Shown here: positions 1-8,511 of the stretch, one piece after another | How positions within the stretch are numbered: position 1 is the first letter of the stretch | Layout: the number at the start of each line of letters is the position of its first letter | NCBI RefSeq assembly: GCF_052119585.1 | Contig: NZ_JBGQOJ010000001.1 | Coordinates: forward strand, 558,001-622,000 | Reading direction: 5' to 3' | DNA from: JBGQOJ01 sp052119585 | Lineage (GTDB): Bacteria; Pseudomonadota; Alphaproteobacteria; Rhodobacterales; Rhodobacteraceae | DNA: 64,000 bases | The notes under the pieces: generated by a model | The model's database searches: none | What the model was told of the DNA's origin: nothing | Seen by the model: only the letters and a program-made list of their open reading frames with translations | Program-made: the position numbers and the translations under genes

Positions 1-186
1 GAACACGATAAAGCCGGTGTCTACAGGCTGATCACCGCGCTTTCCCGCCAAAACGGTTCTGGCATGGCCGCCCAATCTTTTTTCCGACTCGAACAACACA
101 ACCTGATGCCGCTGCGCCAGCATATGGGCCGCACCCATTCCGGAAATCCCCGCGCCAATAACCGCAATCCGTTTTGGCACGGACAT
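1..186 (-). CDS. FAD/NAD-binding amine-oxidase-like protein (COG2907 type), N-terminal 62 residues
   Basis: Only the first 62 codons are inside the window; the gene runs off the left edge. The protein starts MSVPKRIAVIGAGISGMGAA, a dinucleotide-binding Rossmann motif (GAGISG), followed by an acidic strand end at FESEKRLGGHA. This is typical of FAD-dependent amine-oxidase-like proteins. The ATG lies about 60 bp downstream of a minus-strand RpoE-type promoter. In Rhodobacter sphaeroides genes of this family belong to the RpoE-ChrR singlet-oxygen regulon with cyclopropane-fatty-acid-synthase-like genes, so a role in membrane lipid modification under photooxidative stress is inferred. The substrate is unknown. 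Confidence 0.8.
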   Translation of the reverse strand, partial: MSVPKRIAVIGAGISGMGAAHMLAQRHQVVLFESEKRLGGHARTVLAGKRGDQPVDTGFIVF

Positions 187-243
187 TCCTGTCTCAAATG
201 GCATTCACTCGTCTCCTTACCGAAACCCCTTCGGCGTATGTGA

Positions 244-273
244 CTGTTACGCATGGGCTGCGTAAGCGGATCA
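244..273 (-). promoter_or_regulatory. RpoE-type promoter for the divergent flavoprotein gene
   Basis: On the minus strand TGATCC (268-273) is followed by exactly 18 bases and TAACAG (244-249). This matches the RpoE (singlet-oxygen ECF sigma) promoter layout as I recall it from Rhodobacter. It mirrors the rpoE promoter 22 bp away on the other strand. Confidence 0.75.
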
Positions 274-295
274 ATAAGAAATGTCGGCACCGATG

Positions 296-325
296 TGATC
301 CAAACCCCGGTTTGCGGCGTAACAA
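296..325 (+). promoter_or_regulatory. RpoE-type autoregulatory promoter of rpoE-chrR
   Basis: TGATCC (296-301), 18 bases, then TAACAA (320-325). Spacing and both boxes match the minus-strand copy at 244-273, so the sigma factor probably drives its own operon and the divergent flavoprotein gene. The predicted start point near 332 gives a 5' leader of about 120 nt before the chosen rpoE start. Confidence 0.75.
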
Positions 326-375
326 ATACATGTTGGACATTTTGGACTACTCGCAGGAACTGGATGCAACTTCCA

Positions 376-400
376 TCGCTTCGCTTTACAGTCGAAGCGA
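376..400 (+). other. Hairpin in the rpoE leader
   Basis: A perfect 8-bp inverted repeat, TCGCTTCG (376-383) and CGAAGCGA (393-400), encloses a 9-nt loop. It lies between the RpoE promoter and the rpoE start codon. There is no T-tract, so it is not an obvious terminator. Confidence 0.5.
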
Positions 401-449
401 CATTCAAGATATGTCGCGCAGCCAGAACCGGAGCCGGGCAATTGCCAGC

Positions 450-983
450 ATGAGCAGAGACCAGTGGATTGACCAGATTGACCGGATTCGAAGTCATAGG
501 GACCAAGCAGCCTTTGCAGAGCTGTTTCGCCACTTCGCCCCAAGGGTGAAGTCGTTTTTGATGAGGTCGGGGGCAAATGAAGCCCTTGCCGAAGAATGCG
601 CACAGGACGTCATGGCGACGCTTTGGCGCAAGTCGCATCTGTTCGACCCCACACGGGCGAGCGTATCGACATGGATCTATACGATTGCCCGGAACCGCAA
701 GATCGACGCCCTGCGAAAGCAGCGGCGACCCGAGCCAGAGGAGCTGACATGGGGGCCGGAATCGGAACCGGATCAGGCAGACGTTCTTGCGCTGCAACAA
801 GAGACCGCAAAACTGGAACAGGCCCTTGGCCAGCTTCCGCAGAAACAAAGGGAACTGATCGAACGCGCCTATTTCGGCGATCTGTCGCATAGCGAGATCG
901 CTTCGGAAACAGGGTTGCCCTTGGGCACGATCAAATCCCGCATAAGGCTGGCGCTTGAACGGCTGCGCCACACGATGAAGTGA
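450..983 (+). CDS. rpoE: RNA polymerase ECF sigma factor RpoE (ChrR-controlled, singlet-oxygen response)
   Basis: A 177-residue ECF sigma factor of the ECF11 type. Region 2 contains FAELFRHFAPRVKSFL, EECAQDVMATLW and STWIYTIARNRKIDALRKQ. Region 4 ends with SHSEIASETGLPLGTIKSRI and LALERLRH, the -35-binding helix-turn-helix. The start at 450 was chosen because it aligns with Rhodobacter RpoE as I recall it. The frame is open further upstream with a second ATG at 411, but the promoter at 296-325 excludes much longer forms. It is followed by the cognate zinc anti-sigma gene chrR with almost no spacing. The expected role is transcription of photooxidative-stress genes once ChrR releases it. Confidence 0.93.
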   Translation: MSRDQWIDQIDRIRSHRDQAAFAELFRHFAPRVKSFLMRSGANEALAEECAQDVMATLWRKSHLFDPTRASVSTWIYTIARNRKIDALRKQRRPEPEELTWGPESEPDQADVLALQQETAKLEQALGQLPQKQRELIERAYFGDLSHSEIASETGLPLGTIKSRIRLALERLRHTMK

Positions 984-985
984 GC

Positions 986-1645
986 ATGATGACGAAGATC
1001 AAACACCACCTGACCGAACCATTGCTGATGGCCTACTCGACCGGCACCCTGCCCGAGGCGTTCAGCCTTGTGATCGCGACGCATATCTCGATGTGCGACG
1101 ACTGCCGTGCGCAGTTGGAGGGGTTCGAAGCGGTTGGCGGGGCTGTGCTCGAAGATCTGGACACATCCGAAATGTCATCGGGAAGCCTTGAGGCGACGCT
1201 GGATCTGATCAAGGCGTCGGATGAGGTGGAACAGCCTGTCCCGGTTCTGAAATCCGGCACCCCGTTGATTTTTCCGGCGCCTTTGCTTGGGTATGTCGGC
1301 GGCGACCCCGCAAGTATTAAATGGCGGTCCATCGGAATGGGCGTGCGGCAGGCGATTTTGCCGACGTCAAAAGAGGCGACCGTGCGATTGCTGCACATTC
1401 CTGCGGGCGTCGCGGTGCCCGATCATGGCCACCGCGGAATGGAATTGACACTGGTCCTGCAGGGCGCATTCAAGGACGCAACCGACAGGTTCGGTCGCGG
1501 CGACATAGAGGTCGCAAACGAGGATTTGAACCATACGCCTGTGGCCGAACCGGGTCAGGACTGCATCTGTCTGGCGGCAACGGATGCGCCGCTGAAGTTC
1601 AGGGGTCTGATCCCGAAAATAGCGCAGCAGTTTCTGCGGATCTAA
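986..1645 (+). CDS. chrR: ChrR-type zinc anti-sigma factor
   Basis: A 219-residue anti-sigma factor that holds RpoE inactive until singlet oxygen is sensed. The N-terminal domain has the zinc ligand pattern HH near residues 7-8 and HxxxCxxC (HISMCDDC). The C-terminal cupin carries VPDHGHRGMELTLVLQG and NHTPVAEPG, matching the second metal site of ChrR. The in-frame GTG at 980 overlaps the rpoE stop and could also start translation; ATG codons are at 986 and 989. The last bases overlap the stop of convergent rmuC (1642-1645). Confidence 0.93.
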   Translation: MMTKIKHHLTEPLLMAYSTGTLPEAFSLVIATHISMCDDCRAQLEGFEAVGGAVLEDLDTSEMSSGSLEATLDLIKASDEVEQPVPVLKSGTPLIFPAPLLGYVGGDPASIKWRSIGMGVRQAILPTSKEATVRLLHIPAGVAVPDHGHRGMELTLVLQGAFKDATDRFGRGDIEVANEDLNHTPVAEPGQDCICLAATDAPLKFRGLIPKIAQQFLRI

Positions 1646-2817
1646 CGCTCTCGCACGGGCAAGGGAACCACGCCGGAAACGTCCACCTCGGGTGTGACAT
1701 CTTCGAAATCGAAGTTATCCAAACGGGCCGCACGTTTTCCCGCGCGCTCTGCTGCGGTGTTGATCTGTTCCAGATCATTCCGCGCCTGACCGAAATGTGT
1801 GTTCAGCTTGTCCACCCGTTCAACCACCAGTTCCACATCGCGGTGCAGCATCTTCAGCGTTGCGCGGATGGCCCCCGCCTGTTCGCGCATCCTTGCATCC
1901 TTCAGGATCGCCCGCATCGTATGCAATGTTGCCATGCAGGTGGTCGGCGACACGATCCAGACATGGGCGTCAAAGCCATCGCGCACCACTTCGGGGAAAT
2001 TGGCGTGCAATTCCGCATAGACCGCCTCGGAGGGCAGGAACATCAAGGCACCGTCGGCGGTTTCCCCTTCGATGATGTATCTCTCTGATATAGCCCTGAT
2101 GTGCGACCGCACAGCCATGCGCAACTGGCGCGCGGCCATCTCCAGATCGGGTTTGGTCTCGGCCCGGCGCAGCGCCTCGTAGGCTTCCAGCGGGAACTTG
2201 CTGTCGATCACAATCGGGCCGGGCGGGTTTGGCAGGTGGATCAGGCAATCGGCACGCTTGCCGTTCGATAGCGTGGCCTGAAGCGTGAAACCGTCCTTGG
2301 GAAGCGCCTTGCCGACGATGTCATTCAACTGGATCTCGCCAAAGGCGCCGCGCGTCTGCTTGTTCGACAGGATATCCTGCAACGACAGAACATTGCCTGA
2401 CAGCTTTTCGATATTCGCCTGTGCCTTGTCGATGGTCAGCAGCCGTTGCTGCAACTCGCCCAGTGAATTCGCGGTTTTCTGGGCAGAGCCATGCAGGCTT
2501 TCTCCCATCCGCAACTGAACCTCTTGCAGACGCTTTTCCATCAGCGTCATCATCTGCGCCTGTGCGGCCGATTGCGTCTGCGACACATGCTGCAACCCAC
2601 CGGACAGATGCACCTGCCCGTCGTTCAATTGCTGCACGCGGTGCCCCAACTGCCCGATCTGATAGGCAAGCGGTTCGGTCAGCCGCGCCGCACGCCCGGC
2701 CGCGCGAACCACCATGACCAGCAGGGTCAGGATCAGGACCAGCACAAACGCCCCTGCCAGACCGGCCAGAACCAACGGGTCGTCGAACCTGAATACGGTC
2801 TCTCCAATCTGGATCAT
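1642..2817 (-). CDS. rmuC: DNA recombination protein RmuC
   Basis: A 391-residue RmuC-family protein. It has one N-terminal membrane segment (LAGAFVLVLILTLLVMVV), then a long helical, probably coiled-coil stretch rich in Q, L and E, then the conserved nuclease-like core with GAFGEIQLNDIV and IVIDSKFPLEAYEAL, a PD-(D/E)XK-like pattern. RmuC proteins are linked to limiting inversions at short inverted repeats; the biochemical activity is poorly defined. The start at 2817 gives a 4-bp ATGA overlap with the mutL stop, so the two are translationally coupled. An upstream in-frame extension to 2886 would lie inside mutL and is not favoured. It is the last gene of the long minus-strand operon. Confidence 0.92.
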   Translation of the reverse strand: MIQIGETVFRFDDPLVLAGLAGAFVLVLILTLLVMVVRAAGRAARLTEPLAYQIGQLGHRVQQLNDGQVHLSGGLQHVSQTQSAAQAQMMTLMEKRLQEVQLRMGESLHGSAQKTANSLGELQQRLLTIDKAQANIEKLSGNVLSLQDILSNKQTRGAFGEIQLNDIVGKALPKDGFTLQATLSNGKRADCLIHLPNPPGPIVIDSKFPLEAYEALRRAETKPDLEMAARQLRMAVRSHIRAISERYIIEGETADGALMFLPSEAVYAELHANFPEVVRDGFDAHVWIVSPTTCMATLHTMRAILKDARMREQAGAIRATLKMLHRDVELVVERVDKLNTHFGQARNDLEQINTAAERAGKRAARLDNFDFEDVTPEVDVSGVVPLPVRER

Positions 2818-4640
2818 GTGCGTCCGAACAGCCGTTCGATATCGGCCAGCTTCAGCTCGACATAGGTGGGGCGGCCATGGTTGCACTGGCCCGAATGCGG
2901 CGTCGCCTCCATCTCGCGCAACAGCGCGTTCATCTCTTCGGCGCGCATCCAGCGGCCTGAACGGATAGAACCATGACAGGCCATGCGGCTTAGCACCGCC
3001 TCTATCCGTGCCTGAACGGTCTGGGTGTCGCCCAGATCAGCCAGCTCGTCCAGAATGTCGTGGATCATGCCCTTGGCATCGACATTTCCCAGAATGGCAG
3101 GCGTTTCACGCACGGCGACCGCACCGCCCCCGAAGGGTTCGATCACCAGCCCCAGTTGCGCCAGATCATCGGCCATCTCCAGCAACCGCTCTGCATCGCC
3201 CGATGACAGCTCGATAATCTCGGGGATCAGCAAGGCCTGCGCGGCAATGCCCTTTTCCGCCATCTGGCGTTTCAGCTTTTCATAGACCAGCCGTTCATGC
3301 GCGGCGTGTTGATCAACGATCACCATGCCGTCCCTGGTTTGCGCGATGATATAGTTTTCATGAACCTGCGCACGGGCCGCGCCAAGCGGGTGATCGACCG
3401 GCACTTCGGCCTCGGCCACATCCTCGACCCGGGCAAACATGGCATTCGCCTCGGCAAAACCGGGGGCCTGCGCCTGATAGGCAGCACTGCGGGCACCTGC
3501 CGACGGGCGGTCCATCTGGTAGACCCGCGCGGGCGCGCCTTCAGGCCGGAAAGCCCCCAGCGTCACGCCCGCCACAGTGGTCGAAGCACGGTGCCCCGCA
3601 TCGGCCAAAGCGTGCCGCAGGCCGGACACGATCAGACCCCGCGCAACAGCAGGCTCTCTGAACCGGACCTCGGATTTAGCGGGGTGGACGTTGACATCGA
3701 CGCGCTGTGGATCGACGTCCAGAAACAGCACAGCCGCCGGATGCCGATCCCGCGAGAGAAAGTCGAAATAGGCCGCCCGAAGCGCCCCGATCAACAGCTT
3801 GTCGCGCACGGGACGGCCATTCACATAAAGAAACTGTTCAACTGCGGACCCGCGCGAATACGTCGGCAAGGCGGCATAACCCGTCATGTGCAGGCCCTCG
3901 CGCTCTGCGTCGATCTTCAGCGCATTGTCGGCAAAGTCGCGCCCCAGCACGCTGGCCAGACGCCCGTGCAACGCATCGAACATATCGCCGGTTTCGGCGT
4001 CGGCGCGGAACGTCACACGGCCCTCGCCCCCGCCCGTCACATCCCGCAGGGTGAAGCCGACAAATGGCTCTGCCATCGCCAGACGTTTGAGGATATCACC
4101 GATCGCCTGCGCCTCGGCGCGGTCGGTGCGCATGAACTTCAGCCGCGCAGGGGTCGCGTAAAACAGATCGCGCAACTCTACCACGGTGCCTGACCGCAAT
4201 GCCGCCGGTTTCACCTTGTCCATCCGGCTGCCCGCGACATGGATCATCGCGGCATCTGCACCATCCACGCGGCTGGTGATCGTCAGCCGCCCGACCGCCC
4301 CCAACGAGGGCAGCGCCTCGCCGCGAAAGCCGAAGGTGTGGATGTTCAGCAGGTCCGATCCGTCGATCTTGGATGTGGCATGGCGTGACATGGCCAGCGG
4401 CAGATCCTCCGCCGAAATCCCGTGACCGTCGTCGGTCACCCGGATCAGGGTCTTGCCGCCGTCGGCATAGGCCACCTCGATCCGGCGCGCGCCCGCGTCC
4501 AGCGCGTTTTCCACCAGTTCCTTCACCGCAGAGGCGGGGCGTTCCACAACCTCTCCCGCAGCGATACGGTTGATCGCAGCGTCGTCCAGTTGACGGATGA
4601 CAGGGCGGGTATCGCCGATATTGGGTATGACAGAGGGCAT
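2814..4640 (-). CDS. mutL: DNA mismatch repair protein MutL (endonuclease type)
   Basis: A 608-residue MutL. The N-terminal GHKL ATPase has AINRIAAGEVVERPASAVKE, ELVENALDAGA (ATP/Mg), DDGHGI and GFRGEALPS. The C-terminal domain contains VDQHAAHERLVYE, which fits the DQHAx2Ex4E endonuclease motif, plus ACHGSIRSG and GQCNHGRPT. It should therefore nick DNA itself, as expected in bacteria without MutH. About 50 bp separate it from the upstream M16 peptidase gene and it overlaps downstream rmuC by 4 bp, coupling mismatch repair to rmuC expression. Proteins with starts a few residues downstream are equally possible, since the first dozen residues are not conserved. Confidence 0.96.
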   Translation of the reverse strand: MPSVIPNIGDTRPVIRQLDDAAINRIAAGEVVERPASAVKELVENALDAGARRIEVAYADGGKTLIRVTDDGHGISAEDLPLAMSRHATSKIDGSDLLNIHTFGFRGEALPSLGAVGRLTITSRVDGADAAMIHVAGSRMDKVKPAALRSGTVVELRDLFYATPARLKFMRTDRAEAQAIGDILKRLAMAEPFVGFTLRDVTGGGEGRVTFRADAETGDMFDALHGRLASVLGRDFADNALKIDAEREGLHMTGYAALPTYSRGSAVEQFLYVNGRPVRDKLLIGALRAAYFDFLSRDRHPAAVLFLDVDPQRVDVNVHPAKSEVRFREPAVARGLIVSGLRHALADAGHRASTTVAGVTLGAFRPEGAPARVYQMDRPSAGARSAAYQAQAPGFAEANAMFARVEDVAEAEVPVDHPLGAARAQVHENYIIAQTRDGMVIVDQHAAHERLVYEKLKRQMAEKGIAAQALLIPEIIELSSGDAERLLEMADDLAQLGLVIEPFGGGAVAVRETPAILGNVDAKGMIHDILDELADLGDTQTVQARIEAVLSRMACHGSIRSGRWMRAEEMNALLREMEATPHSGQCNHGRPTYVELKLADIERLFGRT

Positions 4641-4693
4641 GCCACAATTTGTAGCATGCCCTCGTCCGATTCGACCACGGCCATTCTTAGCGA

Positions 4694-6007
4694 TTATTGC
4701 GTCGCAACCACGCCTTCGGGTTGGCCCACGACAACGAACCGCAACGCCTCGGGCTTTATGATCCGCTTGGCGACACGGGCGACATCCGTCAGAGTCACTG
4801 CCTCGATCTTGTCGTTCCGGGTCGCGATATAATCCGCAGGAAGGCCGGTGATCTGCATGCCGACCATGATGTCGGCAATCGGGCCGTTGCCGTCAAAACG
4901 CAACGGATAGGCACCGGTCATATAGGTCTTGGCGCTGTCCAGCTCTTCCTGTGTAACGCCGGTTTCGGCGACTCTGGCCCATTCATCCTTGATAACGGAA
5001 ATCGCCTCGGCAACACGGTCATTCGCACTGGCAACCTGCCCCATGATCAGGTCGGCCTGGTCCTTGTCCATCAGGTAGGAATAAACGCCATAGGTCAGCC
5101 CGCGCTTTTCACGCACCTCTGTCATCAGGCGCGAGCTGAAATTGCCGCCGCCCAAAATCTGGTTCAGCACATAGGCCGCAAAGAAATCGGGATCTTCGCG
5201 TTCCAGACTGTCGTGCCCGAACACCACCACGGATTGCGGCGTATCAAAAGGCACAACGGTCACACCGCCGGTCAACAAGTAGGGCGCAAGGGTCGGCATC
5301 GGCGCGCCCTGCTCTGGCAGATCACCAAGCAGCGCATCAATCAGTAGCCCCAGTTCTTCGGCAGTCACATCGCCAACGGCGCTGACATACAGCCGGTCGC
5401 GCGTCATGATGCCCGCCTTGGCCGCCAGAATATCATCGCGCGTCAAGGTAGCGACTGTTTCCAACGTGCCTGATTTGGACGATCCATAGGGGTGATCGCC
5501 GAACGCCAGCCTGTTAAAGGTCGAGCTTGCAATCGCATTGGGGTCTTTCAGGTCGGACATAATGCCCGACACAACCTGCGCCCGCACACGCTCGACCGCG
5601 TCGGGGTCAAACCGCGGCTCCATCAGGGCGGTCCGCAACAAGGCTATGGCCTGATCGCGGTTTTCCGTCAGGAATTTGGCGGAAATCGCCAAAGCGTCAT
5701 CATGGACCCGAAAGGAATAGCTGGCGGCAAGCGCCTCTTGCGCCTGAGCGAATCCCCGCGCGTCAAGGTCACCGGCCCCTTCTTCCAGCAAACCTGTCAT
5801 CAGGTTCGTGGCCCCCCGTTTCTCTGGCAGGTCAAGGCTTGCGCCCCCCTTGAACCGGATTTCCAACGCTGTGAAGGGAATCGAGTGCTCCTCTACCAGC
5901 CAAGCCTTGATCCCGCCCGGCGACGTGATTTCCTGAATGGGCACCTCTGCCCGCAGCGGCAGGGCAAGCATTACGACGGTCCATGCCGCCAGAACCAGAC
6001 GGATCAT
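4694..6007 (-). CDS. M16-family peptidase-like protein lacking the zinc motif (partner subunit)
   Basis: A 437-residue exported protein: signal peptide MIRLVLAAWTVVMLALPLRA, then two M16 halves. The usual HxxEH zinc motif is replaced by RGATNLMTGLLEEGAG, so this chain should be catalytically inactive. It keeps the C-terminal EVREKRGLTYGVYSY segment, which carries the Arg/Tyr pair that M16 heterodimers use to bind substrate. Its start overlaps the stop of the active M16 gene by 4 bp (ATGA), strongly suggesting a heterodimeric periplasmic protease like mitochondrial processing peptidase or PqqF-type pairs. The natural substrate is unknown. Confidence 0.9.
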   Translation of the reverse strand: MIRLVLAAWTVVMLALPLRAEVPIQEITSPGGIKAWLVEEHSIPFTALEIRFKGGASLDLPEKRGATNLMTGLLEEGAGDLDARGFAQAQEALAASYSFRVHDDALAISAKFLTENRDQAIALLRTALMEPRFDPDAVERVRAQVVSGIMSDLKDPNAIASSTFNRLAFGDHPYGSSKSGTLETVATLTRDDILAAKAGIMTRDRLYVSAVGDVTAEELGLLIDALLGDLPEQGAPMPTLAPYLLTGGVTVVPFDTPQSVVVFGHDSLEREDPDFFAAYVLNQILGGGNFSSRLMTEVREKRGLTYGVYSYLMDKDQADLIMGQVASANDRVAEAISVIKDEWARVAETGVTQEELDSAKTYMTGAYPLRFDGNGPIADIMVGMQITGLPADYIATRNDKIEAVTLTDVARVAKRIIKPEALRFVVVGQPEGVVATQ

Positions 6008-7356
6008 TGGGAGACCTCCACAGTATCGGGTGCATCATCAGACCGCATAAGCCAGCCGGTCACCGAATTCTTGCCGCTAAACACATCCTTGGCGGCGGCG
6101 ATCACATCCTCTTCTGTCACGGCCTGAAGGACATCGGGCCATGCCTTGACGTCGGCAATCGTCAGGCCCGATGTCAGCGCCTCGCCGTATCGTTGCGCAA
6201 GGCCCTGAATATCGTCCTGTTCGTAAATGTAGGACGCCCGCAACTGCATTTTGATCCGCGCGAACTGTTCCGCATCGACACCGTCCTTGATGAAACCGGC
6301 AACGACGCCGTCCATCGCATCTTCAGCCTCTTGCAGGCTGACCCCTTCGCTTGGAACAATCACCAATGCAAAGGTCGTATCGTCATACGCGGTCCCGTCA
6401 TAGGACGCCGAGGTATAAAGCGCTGTCTGCTTTTCGAATTGTAGTTTTTGCCCAAGGACAGACGTAGCGCCGTTGCCCCCCAGAAGCTCTGACAACATGA
6501 CCAGTGCCGCCGCCTTTTCCTGCGCACCGGGATCGCGTTCAGGTGCAAGGTAGGTGCGGATCACATAGGGTTGCGAAACACGCGGGTCGGCATAGGTCAG
6601 GCGACGCTCCGCCAACTGCGGCGGCTCCTGCGCCCGTGCGCGGTCGATCAGCCCTTCGGTCGGCGCAAGAGGGCCATAGTAGGTCTTTGCCAGATCATGC
6701 ACCTTGTCTGGATCGACATCCCCCGCAACGATCAGAATGGCGTTATTTGGGGCGTAGAATTTACGGTAATACCCCATCGCATCGTCAAGCGAGAGGTCAA
6801 CCATTTCGTGCCGCCAACCTATGATGGGGGTGCCGTAGGGGTTGTTCAGATATTGGGCTGCACGTCGTTGTTCGCCGAACAACGCGCCCGGATCGTTTTC
6901 GGTGCGCTGGTTCCGCTCTTCGATGATGACCTGACGCTCTGTCAAAACGTCCTCTTCGGACAGGCGCAAATTGCGCATCCGGTCGGATTCCATCTTCATC
7001 ATCAGTTCCAGCCGATCGGCCGCAACACGTTGGTAATAGGCGGTATAGTCCCACGAAGTGAAGGCGTTGTCCGATCCGCCGTTGGCGGCAACCGTTTCCG
7101 AGAACTCTCCCGGTGCCATGGTATCCGTGCCTTTGAACAGCAGGTGTTCCAGAAAATGCGCGATGCCGGACCGGCCAAGGGGTTCATCGGCGGCACCGGC
7201 GCGATACCAGACCATTTGCACGACAACAGGCGCGCGGTGGTCTTCCAGCACCACAACATCCATCCCGTTTTCAAGGGAGTAGGTCGTTATATCCTGCGCC
7301 GTGGCGGAACCCGCCAAAGTAACAGCAAAGGCCGCAAGGCCAAGCATCCGCTTCAT
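6004..7356 (-). CDS. M16-family zinc metallopeptidase, active subunit
   Basis: A 450-residue exported protease. The signal peptide is MKRMLGLAAFAVTLAGSATA. The inverted zinc motif HFLEHLLFKGT (HxxEH) is present, with the downstream Glu region in the same half, followed by the second, non-catalytic M16 half. The start at 7356 is chosen over the longer frame because a GGGAG ribosome-binding site and a clean signal peptide follow. It is coupled by ATGA to the inactive paralogue. Both follow lspA and a lipoprotein gene, so a role in periplasmic protein or peptide turnover is likely. Confidence 0.93.
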   Translation of the reverse strand: MKRMLGLAAFAVTLAGSATAQDITTYSLENGMDVVVLEDHRAPVVVQMVWYRAGAADEPLGRSGIAHFLEHLLFKGTDTMAPGEFSETVAANGGSDNAFTSWDYTAYYQRVAADRLELMMKMESDRMRNLRLSEEDVLTERQVIIEERNQRTENDPGALFGEQRRAAQYLNNPYGTPIIGWRHEMVDLSLDDAMGYYRKFYAPNNAILIVAGDVDPDKVHDLAKTYYGPLAPTEGLIDRARAQEPPQLAERRLTYADPRVSQPYVIRTYLAPERDPGAQEKAAALVMLSELLGGNGATSVLGQKLQFEKQTALYTSASYDGTAYDDTTFALVIVPSEGVSLQEAEDAMDGVVAGFIKDGVDAEQFARIKMQLRASYIYEQDDIQGLAQRYGEALTSGLTIADVKAWPDVLQAVTEEDVIAAAKDVFSGKNSVTGWLMRSDDAPDTVEVSQ

Positions 7357-7437
7357 CAATATCTCCCGCCGGTTATCTGTCTGTAAGATACGCCTGCGCC
7401 GGTCCGGCACAAGCGGGCATACGAGGATGTGAAGGGG

Positions 7438-7977
7438 TTACTCGTTCTCTGCCGGGTTCGGTGGAACGGCGGGCGTGCGCACGCCTGCACGGCGGAACCT
7501 GTCCAGCTCGCGGTACTGGTCAAGCGCCTGTGCCTCGTATGCCCGGTAATAGAGGTTCACGTTGAACAGACGTTCCAGCACCTTGCCCCTGTTGTTCTTG
7601 CGGTAGTCAAGATCCTCGGCGGCAAGCTGTTCGCGGATGCCGCCCGCAACACCGTAGCGCGTCGTTTGCGCCAGCAGCCCCTGATCGGCACGGGCCACAC
7701 CGGATTGCGCCAACAATGCGGGGTTGCCGCCAAGGGCCGCAATCGCATCGCCATGCGGGGTCGGGTCGGTCAGATTTGCCCCGCCCAAGGTCGGTTCGGG
7801 CAGGCTTGCGTAGTCGGCAGGGGTCTGTAGCGGCTTTGTCGGCAAAATTCCGAACTCGTCAGGGCCAGCCGTATTGGACCGGATATTCATCAGTTCTGGA
7901 ACGCGGTCCCTGTTACAGGCCGACAGAAGAATGACCGCCCCTAGCAAAATCGCAAGTGCCCCACGCGCATGCTGCAT
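7438..7977 (-). CDS. DUF3035 family lipoprotein
   Basis: A 179-residue lipoprotein with the lipobox LLSAC after a short hydrophobic segment (MQHARGALAILLGAVILLSA), so Cys21 would be lipidated and cleaved by LspA. The mature part is Pro-, Asn- and Gln-rich, with LPTKPLQTPADYASLPEP and a C-terminal charged helix. The family is restricted to Rhodobacteraceae-type genomes and has no known function. It sits directly downstream of lspA (54 bp gap) and upstream of the two M16 peptidases in one operon. Confidence 0.85.
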   Translation of the reverse strand: MQHARGALAILLGAVILLSACNRDRVPELMNIRSNTAGPDEFGILPTKPLQTPADYASLPEPTLGGANLTDPTPHGDAIAALGGNPALLAQSGVARADQGLLAQTTRYGVAGGIREQLAAEDLDYRKNNRGKVLERLFNVNLYYRAYEAQALDQYRELDRFRRAGVRTPAVPPNPAENE

Positions 7978-8031
7978 TGTCCGCCTCCTAAACCACGTCT
8001 GTGTTTTGTTTAGCGCATTGCAAAAGGCGCG

Positions 8032-8511
8032 TCACGGGGTCTTCTTTTCCTTCGTGAACAAGATAAGCCCGAAAGCCCCCGCAAAAATCGCGATGTCCGC
8101 GATATTGAAGGCATACGGATTGTCAAAACCGCAGCACGACATGTTCAGGAAATCGGCAACGGCCCCGTAAAGCAGCCGGTCAACGACGTTGCCCATGGCC
8201 CCGCCCACCAGACATCCTGCGGAAATATACGAAATCCGGTTTTGCGGATGCCGCCTGACCCAAAGAACGACCCAGGCCGAAATAACAACGGCGACGGCAA
8301 TAAGCACCCAACGCATAACGTCGGTATCATTCGCCAAAAGGCCAAAATTGACGCCCCGATTCCACGCCATGCGAAAGTTGAGGTAGGGCGGGATGACATC
8401 AATCGACCCGATCGTTTTCAGATCCAGCAGATAGACGACGACCAGCTTTGTCAGCTGGTCCGCCAGAAATACCCCGACCGCTGTCCATAGGCCCCACCGC
8501 ATCCCGCGCAC
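8032..8511 (-). CDS. lspA: Lipoprotein signal peptidase (signal peptidase II)
   Basis: A 159-residue, four-helix inner-membrane aspartyl protease that cleaves prolipoproteins after lipid attachment. The two catalytic aspartates are in GNVVDRLLYGAVADF and FNIADIAIFAG. Conserved FRMAWNRGVNFGLL is also present. The stop codon of purH lies immediately upstream (8512-8514), so lspA is cotranscribed with purH. Several lipoproteins in this window (DUF3035, DUF3576, LptE, transglycosylase) would be its substrates. Confidence 0.96.
   Translation of the reverse strand: MRGMRWGLWTAVGVFLADQLTKLVVVYLLDLKTIGSIDVIPPYLNFRMAWNRGVNFGLLANDTDVMRWVLIAVAVVISAWVVLWVRRHPQNRISYISAGCLVGGAMGNVVDRLLYGAVADFLNMSCCGFDNPYAFNIADIAIFAGAFGLILFTKEKKTP

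Noticed and set aside
174..449. Extension of rpoE upstream to 174 or 330
   Set aside because: The extension covers the divergent promoter region and is not conserved with known RpoE proteins.
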